Source of the DNA: Frigoriglobus tundricola
Lineage (GTDB): Bacteria; Planctomycetota; Planctomycetia; Gemmatales; Gemmataceae
Assembly: GCF_013128195.2 (NCBI RefSeq)
Contig: NZ_CP053452.2
Location: 9,176,001 to 9,240,000, forward strand
Length of the DNA stretch: 64,000 bases
Direction: 5' to 3'
Below are positions 55,097 through 64,000 of this stretch, piece after piece (within the stretch, counting starts at the first letter, position 1; every line of letters begins with the position of its first letter). Made by a program: the position numbers and the translations under genes. The notes beneath the pieces are model-generated. The model was given only the letters and a program-made list of their open reading frames with translations. It was not told the origin of the DNA and made no database searches.

Positions 55097-55834
55097 TCAG
55101 GTTCCTCCCGGCTTCACACCAACATACAGTGTTGCCACACCGAAGGTGAACGGGTGGTACCGCACGTCGCCCAGCCCCGCGGCGCGCATCCGCTCGGCCA
55201 GCGCGTCGTAATCGGGGAACTTCAGCACGCTCGCGGGGAGATAGCGGTAGGCGCTCTCGCGGTTCCGGGAGATCAACTGGCCCACGAGCGGGAGCACGAA
55301 CCGGAAGTACCAGCCGTACAACCGACCGAGCACCGGGTTCTGCGGCTTCGAGAACTCCAGCACCGCCACCCGGCCGCCCGGCCGCGTCACGCGCACCATC
55401 TCGGCGAGCCCCTTATCGGGGTCCGTCACGTTCCGGAGGCCGAACGCGATGGTGACGAGCTGGAACGTGTCGCCGGGGAACGGGAGCGCCTGCGCGTCGG
55501 CTTCCACGAAGCGGACCCGTTCGGCCGCGCCGGCGGCGGCCGCTTTCTTCACCGCGAGGAGGAGCATTTCGTGCGAAAAATCGGCCCCGACGATCGGGAC
55601 GGCCCCCCGCGCGTCGCGGTCGTAAGTGAGGGCCAGGTCGCCGGTGCCCGTACAGAGGTCGAGCACGGGGCCGGCGGCCGCGGGACCGGGCGGAACCAGT
55701 CTGGCCGTGCGGTTGCGCCACCGCTTGTCGATGTTCAAGGACAACAGGTGGTTGAGAAAATCGTACCACGGCGCGATCTGGCCGAACATGCGGCGGATGC
55801 GCACTTCGCGCTTGTCGAGTAGTTGTGCCGACAA
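55097..55834 (-). CDS. ubiE: demethylmenaquinone / 2-methoxy-benzoquinol methyltransferase (UbiE/MenG)
   Basis: 245 residues, TTG start with AGGA upstream. The family opening REVRIRRMFGQIAPWYDFLNHLLSLNIDKRWR and SAM motif I VLDLCTGTGDLAL are clear, with FGLRNVTD and the C-terminal YRYLPASVLKFPD. It methylates the menaquinone (or ubiquinone) ring precursor in the cytosol. The genome's quinone type cannot be told here; in planctomycetes it is usually menaquinone. Confidence 0.93.
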   Translation of the reverse strand: MSAQLLDKREVRIRRMFGQIAPWYDFLNHLLSLNIDKRWRNRTARLVPPGPAAAGPVLDLCTGTGDLALTYDRDARGAVPIVGADFSHEMLLLAVKKAAAAGAAERVRFVEADAQALPFPGDTFQLVTIAFGLRNVTDPDKGLAEMVRVTRPGGRVAVLEFSKPQNPVLGRLYGWYFRFVLPLVGQLISRNRESAYRYLPASVLKFPDYDALAERMRAAGLGDVRYHPFTFGVATLYVGVKPGGT

Positions 55835-56035
55835 AAGTAGTCCTCGCGACCCGTCGCTCGCAGGGCGAACCGACCGGCCACTTCTCTGGGGCTCGCAACC
55901 GCCCGTTCACAGCCCCGGGCCGCACGGCCGTGGTTCCAGTTCCCCGCAGGGGCGGTGGCCGAGTTCCGGCTAGGATATATCTCCAACCGTGTCGGTGTCC
56001 GTTGGTTAACTCACTCGTTCACAGCGGAGGCGCCC

Positions 56036-56671
56036 GTGCTGGAGTGCAAAACGTTCGCCATCAACGAACACAAAAAAATCCTGTCGTCGGTCCAGAGTTA
56101 CGACATTAAAGACGGCGAAACCGGTGAACTCGTCGGCGGGGCCGTCGAGAACATCGGCGCGCTGACAAAAATCCTGCGCTGGTTCATGAGCAAACAACTG
56201 CTCCCCACGACGGTGGAGGTCCGCGAAAAGCCGGACGACTCTCTGGTGTTCACCATCCGCCGCGGGATCTATTTGTTTCGGTCACGGGTCGAGGTCCGGG
56301 ACGCCCAGGGGCAACTGATCGGCTCCTTCAAAAGCAAGTTCTTCACCATCAGCGGCGGGTTCCACGTCTACGACAAGGACGATAATTATTTTGCGAACGT
56401 CAAGGGCAAGATGTTCGGGTTCAACTTCAAGTTCCTGACGGAAGACGGGAAGGTCGAACTCGGCGAGGTGTCCAAGAAGCTCGGCGGGCTCGCGGGGCTG
56501 GCGAAAGAGATGTTCTTTTCGGCGGACAACTACTTTCTGCGGGTGAACCCGAGTCTGGCCGATCAGCCGATCGCGAAAATGCTGCTGCTCGCGGCCACAC
56601 TCGCTGTGGACATCATCTACAAATCCGAGTCCAAGGGCGGCATTGGAGTGGGCGACATCGCGGGGGATTGA
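56036..56671 (+). CDS. LURP-one-related / scramblase-like protein
   Basis: 211 residues from a GTG with GGAGG five bases before; 27 upstream in-frame codons lack homology. The chain is mostly beta strands with the pattern FTIRRGIYLFRSRVEVRDAQGQLIGSFKSKFFTISGGFHVYDKDDNYFANVKGK, typical of the LOR (DUF567/scramblase) fold. The C-terminal helix (IAKMLLLAATLAVDIIY) resembles the hydrophobic helix that closes the barrel in this family. Role unknown; possibly membrane-lipid related. Confidence 0.78.
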   Translation: MLECKTFAINEHKKILSSVQSYDIKDGETGELVGGAVENIGALTKILRWFMSKQLLPTTVEVREKPDDSLVFTIRRGIYLFRSRVEVRDAQGQLIGSFKSKFFTISGGFHVYDKDDNYFANVKGKMFGFNFKFLTEDGKVELGEVSKKLGGLAGLAKEMFFSADNYFLRVNPSLADQPIAKMLLLAATLAVDIIYKSESKGGIGVGDIAGD

Positions 56672-56683
56672 GAGGAGCGCACT

Positions 56684-57757
56684 GTGCTCACTGCCGACGG
56701 CTGCCGGACGCGCCGGCTCCGCTTCCTCGACCGGCTGAAACCCACGCGCCCGGTGGTTTTGGCCGATCCGCTTCATTTGCGATACCTCTGCGGGTTTCAT
56801 GTGGACACCATCAGCAGTTCCGCCGATTTCGGCGGGCTGCTCGTGATCCGACCCGACGGCCACTCCACCCTTTTCTACGACCACAAGCTGCCGAAAACGG
56901 GGGGTCTCGCCCACGCGGACGAGCGCACGCCCCTCACGTGGTACACCGGCCAGGAACCGGAAACCGGTACCCGGCGTCTGGTTCTCCGCGCCGCGGCGGA
57001 GGCCCACGGCGGGCGGATTCACGATTCGCTGACCGACCCGCTCGCGCCGCAGGTGTTCGCGATCCTCTCGGAGATGCGCCGCCGCAAAGACCCGGACGAA
57101 ATCGCACTGCTGAAAACGTGCATGAACGCGTGTGCCGCCGGGCACGCCTGGGGCCGCGTCAACATCCGGCCCGGGGTGACCGAACTGGAGGTGTACGCGG
57201 GGGTCGCGACCGCGGTCTACGCGGCACTGGGCCGGTGGGCGGTGGTGTACGGCGACTTCACCGTCTCCCCCGGAAGCACGAAGCGGGGCGGGCCGCCGAC
57301 TCCTCATGTGCTTGAGGCCGGTGAACTGTTCATCCTCGATTATTCGGTGGTCGTGCAGGGGTACCGCAGCGATTTCACCAACACGCTCTGTATCGGCGGT
57401 CGGCCCACACCCCAACAGCAGCAGTTGATGGATCGGAGCCTTCGTGCGCTCGCGGCCGGGGCGCAGGAATTGCGCGCCGGGGTGCCGTGCCAGCGCGCTT
57501 ACGACGCGATGCGAACGGCGTTCGGCGACATGGCCGATTCCTTCACCACGCACGGCGGGCACGGTCTGGGCCTCGCGCACCCGGAACCACCGTACATCGT
57601 TCGCCACTCGACCGAAACACTCGTTGCGGGCGACGTGGTCACGCTCGAACCGGGACTGTACGTGGACGGCGTGGGCGGGCTGCGCATCGAACACAACTTC
57701 CTCATCACCGACACCGGCTACGAGCAACTCAGTCACCACACAACCACGCTCGTGTGA
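56684..57757 (+). CDS. Xaa-Pro aminopeptidase-like M24 metallopeptidase
   Basis: 357 residues, GTG start with AGGAG upstream. The N-terminal creatinase-type domain is followed by the pita-bread domain with the five metal ligands: Asp in FILDYSV (about 218), Asp in SDFTNT (about 230), His in GHGLGL (about 292), Glu in TLEPGL (about 321), and Glu in RIEHNF (about 336). It cleaves N-terminal residues before Pro in peptides, in the cytosol. It begins 12 bases after the LOR gene, so they are cotranscribed. Confidence 0.92.
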   Translation: MLTADGCRTRRLRFLDRLKPTRPVVLADPLHLRYLCGFHVDTISSSADFGGLLVIRPDGHSTLFYDHKLPKTGGLAHADERTPLTWYTGQEPETGTRRLVLRAAAEAHGGRIHDSLTDPLAPQVFAILSEMRRRKDPDEIALLKTCMNACAAGHAWGRVNIRPGVTELEVYAGVATAVYAALGRWAVVYGDFTVSPGSTKRGGPPTPHVLEAGELFILDYSVVVQGYRSDFTNTLCIGGRPTPQQQQLMDRSLRALAAGAQELRAGVPCQRAYDAMRTAFGDMADSFTTHGGHGLGLAHPEPPYIVRHSTETLVAGDVVTLEPGLYVDGVGGLRIEHNFLITDTGYEQLSHHTTTLV

Positions 57758-57847
57758 AACGGCGGCACAGAGACTCCGTGTGTCCCTGATCGATGGCCCT
57801 CCGGAGTCCGAGGGCCGGACGAGACCCTCGTCGCTTCCTCTCTGCGG

Positions 57848-60655
57848 TCACGGCTTCGCACGCCGAGCGTCCATTCGTGCCAGAGCGGCCCGCGCTTCCT
57901 CTGTCTGCTGTGCCCCGCTCGCCCCAGCGGCCAGTTTCGCCAGCACCTTCCGGGCGTGGGCGGTCCCGATCCGCTCCAGCGCGGTGATCGCCCGCACCGC
58001 ACGGAGCGTTTCACCCTTGGGCACCGGATCGGACCACTTCCCGACGAGTTGCCCCGCCCGCTGCCGGACCTCCGGGGATTCGTCCCCGCGCGCGGCCCGG
58101 TCCAGATCGGCGGCGACCAGCGGCCCCAGCGTCGCGAGCCGCCCCATTGCGGCCTCTCGCTTGAAGAAGTCGTCGTGGCCCAAATCGGCAATCGCCCGAC
58201 GAACGAGCTGCGGGTCGGGACCGACGACCGGTTTCAAGCGCTCCCCGAGAAACCGAACCGTCGCATCGGGCGGTGCTTCGATCAACCGCCACACGGCCCC
58301 GTAACCCGTTTTCGCGTCGTCCGATTCGAGGTCCGCCCACAATGCCGCCTGCGGCGCGTCGTCCGGTGCCGGCCCCAGCCGCTCACGGGTGAACGCGCCA
58401 AGGTCCCAAACCAGCCCGGTCCCGTCCGCCAGGTTCGAGACCACCCGCCGACCGTCGGGAGTGAAAACGATTTCCCGGGATTCCGGCAAGAAATGATCCG
58501 CCGGTAGAACGCGGCCCGTGTGCGGCGTGCGTGCTCTCCCGGTGGCGAGATCCCAGACCCGCAGCCCGTTCACTCCCGTGGTCACGAGTGTGCGGTCGTC
58601 CGGCGCCAGGGTCAAACAATAGACCCGACCGGTCGCGACCGTCGCCACGGCCCGCCCGGTAGCCACCTCCCGCACGACGACGTGTTGGTGACCCTCCCCC
58701 ACCGCCGCGAGCAACCGCCCGTCCGGGGAGAACACGACGGGGCCGCCCCACGGATAGAACCCGGGCAGGCGCACACGCGTGAGTCCGGTTACGGCCGAAA
58801 CTACCACCAGGCCCGCCCCGCGCTCCTTCGCGACCCACACCGCAACGTTCGGCCAGGCCCACGCACCCACGTCACCGGGGAAGCCGACCGGACGCACCGG
58901 GGCGTCCAGCGATAAATCCCGTACCAGTGCGCGGGGGGCATTGGACCGCATGAGCCCGACCGCCCAGCGCAGATCAGGTGAGACCCAAACTCCCGTGGGT
59001 CGGAACCCGCGAAAACCGAGCTGCGCATCAGGGGCAGCGTCGGGGAACTCCAGCTCGATCACCCGGCCCACGGCGCCGGTCCGGGTGTCGATGTACTTGA
59101 GGGCGCCGCTGTCGTCGCCGGCGACCAGCGTTCCGCCGTCGGCCGAGAACACGAGTTGTTCGCCCCACCGGGTGTCGTCCCCGGGCACGAGTTGGCGGAC
59201 CAATCGCCCGTCGCCCAGGTTCCACAACCGCACCGCCCCCGGGTGCCGTTCGCCGGCCGCCAGGAGGCGCGAGTCCGGGGCGACCGCGAAGCTCGGGCTG
59301 CGATCGGTCCGACCGCCGCCGACACGCACGACCTGGGCGGGGTGATCGTGTTCCTCCCGCCCGGTCGCCGCGTCCCACACGCGGAGCCGCTGGACGTCGT
59401 AAGCCGTACCGACGAGTTGGCGGCCGTCCGGGGAGAAGGTCATGCGGGCGTGTTCGGAGTTCTGGCACGGGACCAGGCACCCGGGACCCGTCGGGACGAG
59501 TACCGTCCCGGAGACGAGTTCGCAAGCGATCCGCTTTCCATCCGGGGAGAATTTCATCCACGCCGGCGCTTCGTTCAACTCGTACCGCGCCCGCTCCTTC
59601 CGGGTCCCGGGGTCCACGAGGCGCACAATCGCTTTGTTGTCTTCGATTTGTTCACTGATCGCCACGGTGGCGCCATCGGGCGAGAACGCGATGGAGCACG
59701 CGCTGCCCTCCAGCTTGATTTTTCCGCGTTCGCTTCCGGTCGCCAGATCGTGCAGGTGAAGATAGATGTCCTGTCCTCCCCGTGCGACCGCGAGCCACTT
59801 GTTATCGGGAGAAACAACGTAAGGCAGGTGATCGCACTCTTCGAGTTTGAACAGCTCGCCGGCGCCGGCCACCTCGTACACGTGGACCGAGACGTTCCGG
59901 AACCCGTTCGAGACGATGAGCCGTCGGCCGTCCGGGGAGAACTGGTCGGAGCAAAGGGTGAGAGAGTTGTCGTCGCGCCCGACACGAAAGTTCAGGTTCT
60001 GCTCCCGCCCGCTGCGCCACTCAAGAAGGACCAGCCGATCGTGTTCCAAGAGGGCAAGCGTTTGACCGTTCGGAGAGAACCTGCCGCGCTGCATCACCAC
60101 ATTGGTGCGGGCCAGCGCCCGCAACTCGTGCCCGGTGCCGGCGTCCCAAACGACGACCCGAGAGTTAAAAATCGCGGCAAGGAACCGCCGGTCCGGGGAA
60201 AACAGCAACTGCGGCTCTTGCATGGGGCGGGCCATGCCGCCCACCGGAACGGACTCGGACTGCCCGGTGGCCCGTCCGAACTCGCCCCGGAGCGCGTGCG
60301 CCTCCGTCTGACGCCCGGTCGCGAGGTCCCAGGTCCGGAGGAAGCCGTCGCGCCCGACCGTGCGCGCGGTCCGGCCGTCGGGACGAATGAAGAAGTCGGC
60401 CAAGCCGTAGTGTCGGAGCCGAACCGAACCGAGCCGCGCGACCGCTCCCGGGGGCAGCGGGTCGCCGTACAGGTCGGTCGTGGGCCGGGGTGCGGGCGCC
60501 TCGGGGAGCGCCGGTGTCGTGGAGTGCGGGTTTTCTGCGGCGGGGACGGGAGCGGGCCAGAGAACCGCGATCACGATGACGCGAGCGAAAGCAGTGGAGC
60601 GGGGAGAGGGGACGGTTCGGGCGGTATGCGTCGGGCGTTCTCGCATATGGGTCAT
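57848..60655 (-). CDS. exported WD40-repeat protein with C-terminal helical repeats
   Basis: 935 residues from the ATG preceded by GGAAGGA. A signal peptide (RVIVIAVLWPAPVPAAE) is followed by many WD40-type blades (AHALRGEFG, FSPDRRFLAAIFNSRVVVWDAGTGHELRALAR, FSPDGKRIAC, LAPDDRTLVTTGVNGLRVWDLATGRA), making at least two propellers. The last 150 residues are HEAT/PBS-like helices (HDDFFKREAAMGRLATLG...SPEVRQRAGQLVGKW). It should be periplasmic or cell-surface and bind proteins; such proteins abound in Gemmata. No operon partner. Confidence 0.88.
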   Translation of the reverse strand: MTHMRERPTHTARTVPSPRSTAFARVIVIAVLWPAPVPAAENPHSTTPALPEAPAPRPTTDLYGDPLPPGAVARLGSVRLRHYGLADFFIRPDGRTARTVGRDGFLRTWDLATGRQTEAHALRGEFGRATGQSESVPVGGMARPMQEPQLLFSPDRRFLAAIFNSRVVVWDAGTGHELRALARTNVVMQRGRFSPNGQTLALLEHDRLVLLEWRSGREQNLNFRVGRDDNSLTLCSDQFSPDGRRLIVSNGFRNVSVHVYEVAGAGELFKLEECDHLPYVVSPDNKWLAVARGGQDIYLHLHDLATGSERGKIKLEGSACSIAFSPDGATVAISEQIEDNKAIVRLVDPGTRKERARYELNEAPAWMKFSPDGKRIACELVSGTVLVPTGPGCLVPCQNSEHARMTFSPDGRQLVGTAYDVQRLRVWDAATGREEHDHPAQVVRVGGGRTDRSPSFAVAPDSRLLAAGERHPGAVRLWNLGDGRLVRQLVPGDDTRWGEQLVFSADGGTLVAGDDSGALKYIDTRTGAVGRVIELEFPDAAPDAQLGFRGFRPTGVWVSPDLRWAVGLMRSNAPRALVRDLSLDAPVRPVGFPGDVGAWAWPNVAVWVAKERGAGLVVVSAVTGLTRVRLPGFYPWGGPVVFSPDGRLLAAVGEGHQHVVVREVATGRAVATVATGRVYCLTLAPDDRTLVTTGVNGLRVWDLATGRARTPHTGRVLPADHFLPESREIVFTPDGRRVVSNLADGTGLVWDLGAFTRERLGPAPDDAPQAALWADLESDDAKTGYGAVWRLIEAPPDATVRFLGERLKPVVGPDPQLVRRAIADLGHDDFFKREAAMGRLATLGPLVAADLDRAARGDESPEVRQRAGQLVGKWSDPVPKGETLRAVRAITALERIGTAHARKVLAKLAAGASGAQQTEEARAALARMDARRAKP

Positions 60656-60861
60656 GGCATTTCCTTCCGCCGGTATTGCATAACCTGGGGACTCCCAGCA
60701 CAGTAACCGATTCGTTGGATCAGAGCAACGAACCACGGTGACCGACGAGCGCCCGAGGGCGTTACGTTCTCGCGTCAGTTCCCGCCGCGCTGCGAATGGC
60801 CCGGATGACGAGAGGAGTCGAGCCCCCGCACGGGGTACAATCCGAGGACAGGAGAGCGCCG

Positions 60862-61294
60862 ATGACCGGACCCATAAATGCAACCGCGCCGGCGATCGAG
60901 GCGGTGATCGAAACCGCGGTCTACGCCGCCGACCTTGCCGCGGCCGAATCGTTCTACGCCGGTGTTCTCGGGCTGCCGGTGATCGGGCGCGAAGCCGGCC
61001 GCCACGTCTTCTTCGGTGTCGGCGCGGCCGGCGTGTTACTCGTCTTCGACCCCATCGCGACACGCACGGGAGGCGCTCTGCCGACACGGGGCACACGGGC
61101 CGGGGCACTTCGCGCTGGGTGTGAGAGTCGAGGCTCTGGAGGCGTGGCGGAATCGCGTGACCGGGTGTGGGATCGCGATCGAGAAAGAGGTGACGTGGCC
61201 GCGCGGCGGGCGGTCCTTGTACATCCGCGATCCGGCCAGTAATTCGGTCGAACTGGTCACGCCGGGCGCGTGGGGCACGCCGACCGGCTGGTGA
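60862..61294 (+). pseudogene. VOC/glyoxalase-fold protein gene with a +1 frameshift
   Basis: AGGAGAG precedes the ATG. The first frame gives IEAVIETAVYAADLAAAESFYAGVLGLPVIGREAGRHVFFGVGAAGVLLVF, a standard VOC strand-helix start. Near 61080-61092 the frame shifts; the next frame continues HGAHGPGHFALGVRVEALEAWRNRVTG...GRSLYIRDPASNSVELVTPG, the normal second half ending with the metal-ligand Glu. One extra base explains the break. An intact version would be about 143 residues. Confidence 0.75.
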
Positions 61295-61308
61295 GTCGTG
61301 TCCGCCCC

Positions 61309-62067
61309 TCACCCCGCTCGGTCCGGCCACTGTACCACCGGCAGGCGCTCGATCGCTGGGCGCGCGAACAGGTAGCCTTGCGCGTACCGCACGCCGAGGT
61401 CCCGGAGCGCGGACAACTCCCCCGTCGTTTCAACCCCTTCCGCGACCACTTCAACGCCCAGGTCCCGGCACGTCGTCAGAACGCCGTGGACGATCGCCCG
61501 GCGCCGCCGACACCCGTCGAGCCCGCGCACCAGCCCCATGTCCAGCTTCACCGCGTCCGGCGTCAGATCGGCCAGCAGGTTCAGGCCCGCGTACCCGGCG
61601 CCGAAATCGTCGATCGCCACCCGCAGCCCCTGACGCTGGCACTCCCGCACCACCTCGCGCACGCGTCCGACGTCCGCCACCCGCTCCCCCTCCGTCAGCT
61701 CGAAAATGAGGCGGTCGGTCGGGAAGGCGTAGTGCCGAGCGGCCCGGACCGTGGTTTGCAAACAGGTTTCGGCCTCGTACAGGGCGTTGGGCAGGAAGTT
61801 GACCGACAACCCGGTGGCGACGCTCAGCCGTGCGGCGAGTGCGATCGCGGTCACGCGACACACCTGATCGAACGCGTAGCGCCCGGCCGGCGCCACTTGC
61901 TCCAGCACCTCGGCCGCGCCGGAGCCCGAACGCCCCCGGACCAGAGCCTCGTAGGCATACACGAGACTCCGGTCGAGGTCCACGACCGGCTGAAACGCAA
62001 CGGTGATGTCAGGGCCGGGACCGCCTTCGGCGTCCAGTGGAGCGGTCAAGATGTTTATCTCGGACAC
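61309..62067 (-). CDS. EAL-domain cyclic-di-GMP phosphodiesterase
   Basis: 252 residues from a GTG; the domain fills the whole chain. The signature YEALVRG (E40 A41 L42) and catalytic positions are visible: FELTEGERV, DDFGAGYAGLN, KLDMGLV, EGVE. All main acidic residues and the Lys are present, so it probably hydrolyses c-di-GMP in the cytosol. No sensor domain is attached in this reading; 74 upstream codons are open but unlike any domain. The start is therefore tentative. Confidence 0.88.
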   Translation of the reverse strand: MSEINILTAPLDAEGGPGPDITVAFQPVVDLDRSLVYAYEALVRGRSGSGAAEVLEQVAPAGRYAFDQVCRVTAIALAARLSVATGLSVNFLPNALYEAETCLQTTVRAARHYAFPTDRLIFELTEGERVADVGRVREVVRECQRQGLRVAIDDFGAGYAGLNLLADLTPDAVKLDMGLVRGLDGCRRRRAIVHGVLTTCRDLGVEVVAEGVETTGELSALRDLGVRYAQGYLFARPAIERLPVVQWPDRAG

Positions 62068-62437
62068 GATCGTTCCCCGGTGCGGAAGTACTCTTACGAG
62101 TTGGTAAGCAGGGTGCGAGCCGACGCCGACGCGGGGGCGCGTGAGCCGGTCGAGAATCAGCCTGCTTATGCCGATATTTCGGACGACTGTTCGGGCGAAG
62201 TCTGAAGATTCAGCCGAGCCCAATGTCGAGTCATGCCGGACAGGAAAAGAAGAATTTCGAACGGCCGTCGGATGCCGCACCCGTCCCAACTCTCAACTAC
62301 GATTACCCCCCGCGCGGGTTCGCCTTTGCGCGAGTGGGTGAGTTCCCCTGCTCGCCGCCGCTTCGCGTAACGTGACGGAGCAGGTGGCCACAGTTTTTTG
62401 ACAGATTTGGGGGACCGGGCCGAACGTTCGGTTCGGC
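62068..62437. other. non-coding gap
   Basis: About 370 bases upstream of the EAL gene. Nothing recognisable apart from scattered GC hairpins. The next 80 bases are the dispersed palindromic repeat. Confidence 0.4.
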
Positions 62438-62517
62438 AAAGTCGGCCACTCCCTCTGTGAGTTGGACCCTTCCATTTGGAGTCGGTGGTGGGTCACTCGC
62501 GGAGAGTGACCGACTTT
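62438..62517. repeat. dispersed palindromic repeat, copy B
   Basis: AAAGTCGGCCACTCC (62438-62452) and AGAGTGACCGACTTT (62503-62517) are inverted repeats around a centre with CCATTTGG. Same ends and centre as copy A at 36058-36141. It lies about 100 bases upstream of the cobalamin riboswitch. Confidence 0.65.
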
Positions 62518-62615
62518 GGGAGTCCGCACAAATTGTTACACCCGACCCCGGCTTGGTGCTGAGGCACACCGCGGCCAATGGCCGCCCCACCCCTTGTGCG
62601 TACACTGACTCGATG

Positions 62616-62794
62616 CCGACAGGTTCGCCCCATAGAGACGGGCGCGATCAAAAAGGGAAGCCGGTGAGAATCCGGCGCAGGGCCGCTGCTGTATTCGGTC
62701 AGAGGTCCGGGCACGTTCCGCCACTGTGACCCGCGTCACGGGAAGGCCGCCCGGATCTCGTTACGAGCCGTAAGCCAGAAGACCTGCCTGTCGG
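62616..62794 (+). promoter_or_regulatory. cobalamin (B12) riboswitch
   Basis: The outer stem CCGACAGG / CCTGTCGG closes the element. Inside are the conserved AAAGGGAAGCCGGTGAGAAT...GCAGGGCC core, GCCACTGT, and the B12-box-type AGCCAGAAGACCTGCC. The order and spacing are those of the class I cobalamin aptamer. It is followed by a GC hairpin near 62838-62860 before the transporter gene, so B12 binding should shut down the transcript of the downstream genes. Confidence 0.95.
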
Positions 62795-62928
62795 CCGTGT
62801 TCGGTGCCTCGGACCCGGGCGGCCGGATCGACAGGTTTCGTGGGTGCGCGCGTGCGCACGCCCTGTCCGTCCGCTCCCGGCCACCCGCAGGCACTCCGTT
62901 CGCCCGTTCCGGCGAAAGAGAGTGGCCC

Positions 62929-63492
62929 ATGTCGCGTGACGGTTCCTCGGCTCCATCCGGATCCGACTTCAGCCCGCGGTTCGTCGTACTCGCTGCGATG
63001 ATCGTGAGCGCTGCAGTTTTCCGCATCGTTCCTCACCCGCCGAACTTCACGCCCGTGGGGGCGATGGCCCTGTTCGGCGGCGCGTGCCTCGCGGACCGCC
63101 GACTCGCTCTGCTGTTCCCGCTCGCAGTCCTGTTCCTGAGCGACCTCGTTCTCGGTCTCCACGTCCTGATCCCGGTCGTTTACGGGAGCTTCGCACTGAA
63201 CGCCCTGATGGGCCGGTGGCTGCGGTCCCGACGCACGATCGTAAACACGGCCGCCGTCACGCTGGTCGGGGCGGTCCAGTTCTTTGTGGTGACCAACTTC
63301 GCGTTCTGGTGGCTGTTTTACCCGCACACGGCGGAGGGCCTCGCGGAGTGTTACCTCGCTGCCGTGCCGTACTTCCGGAACACGCTGTTGGGCGACGCCG
63401 TGTTCGCGACGGTGCTGTTCGGCGGGCTGGCCCTCGCGGAGCGCGGGTTCCCGCGGCTCCGGGAACCGGCCCCGTCCCGGGTCGCGGCTTGA
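62929..63492 (+). CDS. DUF6580-type putative cobalamin-related transport protein
   Basis: 187 residues with about five membrane helices. The motif VPHPPNFTPVGAMALFGGACLADRRLAL near the first helices and the FWWLFYPHTAEGLAECYLAAVPYFRNTLLGD loop match the DUF6580 membrane family. The preceding B12 riboswitch and the following BtuF-like gene point to corrinoid uptake; transport itself is unproven. The ATG chosen has a weak GAGAG site; more upstream codons are open but belong to the leader. Confidence 0.8.
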   Translation: MSRDGSSAPSGSDFSPRFVVLAAMIVSAAVFRIVPHPPNFTPVGAMALFGGACLADRRLALLFPLAVLFLSDLVLGLHVLIPVVYGSFALNALMGRWLRSRRTIVNTAAVTLVGAVQFFVVTNFAFWWLFYPHTAEGLAECYLAAVPYFRNTLLGDAVFATVLFGGLALAERGFPRLREPAPSRVAA

Positions 63493-63517
63493 ACCTCTAC
63501 CCCGCCGAGGGTGATTC

Positions 63518-64000
63518 ATGCGGATCGTGTCCCTGCTCCCGAGCGCAACCGAGATCGTCTGTGCATTGGGTCTGGGGGAGAACCTTGTGGGCGTCACCCA
63601 CGAGTGCGACTTCCCGCCCTTTGTGACCGACCTTCCCCGGGTGACGCGCACGTTGATCCCGCACGACGCCACCAGTCGCGAGATCGATGCCCTGGTGCGC
63701 GAACGATTGAAGACACAACGCGCCCTGTACACTCTGGACATGCCGACCCTGGAGCGGTTGGCCCCCGAGCTGATCGTGACCCAGGCGTTGTGCGATGTCT
63801 GCGCCGTAGCCGAGGCCGAGGTCACGGCTGCCGCCTGTTCCCTTCCGGGGCGGCCAACGGTCATCAACCTCGAACCGATGTCTCTCGGGGACGTGCTCGA
63901 TACCCTCGTGGCCGTTGGCACTGCCGCGGGCGTGCCCGATCGGGCCGAAGCGGTCGTCACCGACTTGCGGCGGCGCGTCGGCGCTGTCGCGACTCGTTCC
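63518..64000 (+). CDS. cobalamin ABC-transporter substrate-binding protein (BtuF-like), cut by window end
   Basis: The first 161 residues are in the window and the frame is still open at base 64000. GAGG precedes the ATG. The start MRIVSLLPSATEIVCALGLGENLVGVTHECDFPP and the TQALCDVCAV motif match BtuF-like periplasmic-binding folds. There is no signal peptide, so it may be a cytosolic variant, as found for cobalamin-binding proteins of this group. It lies 25 bases after the DUF6580 gene under the same riboswitch. Confidence 0.85.
   Translation, partial: MRIVSLLPSATEIVCALGLGENLVGVTHECDFPPFVTDLPRVTRTLIPHDATSREIDALVRERLKTQRALYTLDMPTLERLAPELIVTQALCDVCAVAEAEVTAAACSLPGRPTVINLEPMSLGDVLDTLVAVGTAAGVPDRAEAVVTDLRRRVGAVATRS

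Overview
The window looks like chromosomal DNA of a Gemmata-type planctomycete (family Gemmataceae). The evidence is uniformly high GC, an ECF sigma factor tethered to a WD40-like propeller, a sigma / Ser-Thr kinase / CHAT cluster, two genes with the planctomycete TIGR02996 domain, a DUF4058 gene, a giant extracellular protein opening with the planctomycete LEDRTTP motif, GTG and TTG starts, and many IS66- and IS1-type insertion remnants. Taxonomy is inferred from gene content; there is no rRNA gene here.

Layout. 0-12 kb: mostly single metabolic and membrane genes (RraA-like, D-threonine-aldolase-like, an aminotransferase/radical-SAM fusion, DUF418, aldo/keto reductase, stress protein, MscS channel, Bcr/CflA transporter). 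12-15.5 kb: a DUF4058 gene broken by one TGA, a decayed DDE insertion sequence, and an extreme Cys/Met-rich small protein. 15.8-22.2 kb: two coupled GT-C-like membrane proteins, a thioredoxin-like protein, a TolC-like lipoprotein, a DUF2007-like protein and a PepSY-like exported protein. 22.8-25.5 kb: an intact IS66 element with a perfect 8-bp target duplication, inserted near the start of a TIGR02996/leucine-rich-repeat gene. 25.58-25.90 kb: four tandem, mutually similar, structurally odd tRNA-like genes with anticodons GGC, CTC, GCT and TCA, followed by an SDR gene with an in-frame TAG. 27.5-36 kb: a Tat-exported amidase, a frameshifted TIGR02996 gene, and a sigma-kinase-TPR/CHAT operon. 36-44.6 kb: an SPFH protein, an LpxD-like acyltransferase, an XPB helicase / Bax1-type nuclease pair, and the sigma-propeller fusion. 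44.6-53.4 kb: an island flanked by two copies of the same CBS-gene start and IS66 debris, carrying an IS1-like element and a 1876-residue repeat protein. 53.4-64 kb: CBS protein, hemE, menaquinone/ubiquinone methyltransferase, LURP-one-like protein, M24 peptidase, WD40 protein, a frameshifted VOC protein, an EAL protein, and a cobalamin riboswitch ahead of a putative transporter and a BtuF-like binding protein cut by the window end.

Working units. The clearest are the sigma-kinase-CHAT operon, the XPB-Bax1 repair pair, the riboswitch-controlled B12 uptake genes, and the two translationally coupled GT-C genes. Several small inverted-repeat families occur in two copies. Six chromosomal or IS reading frames are broken by single changes, so either decay or sequence error must be kept in mind. 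The most unusual feature is the tRNA-like array.
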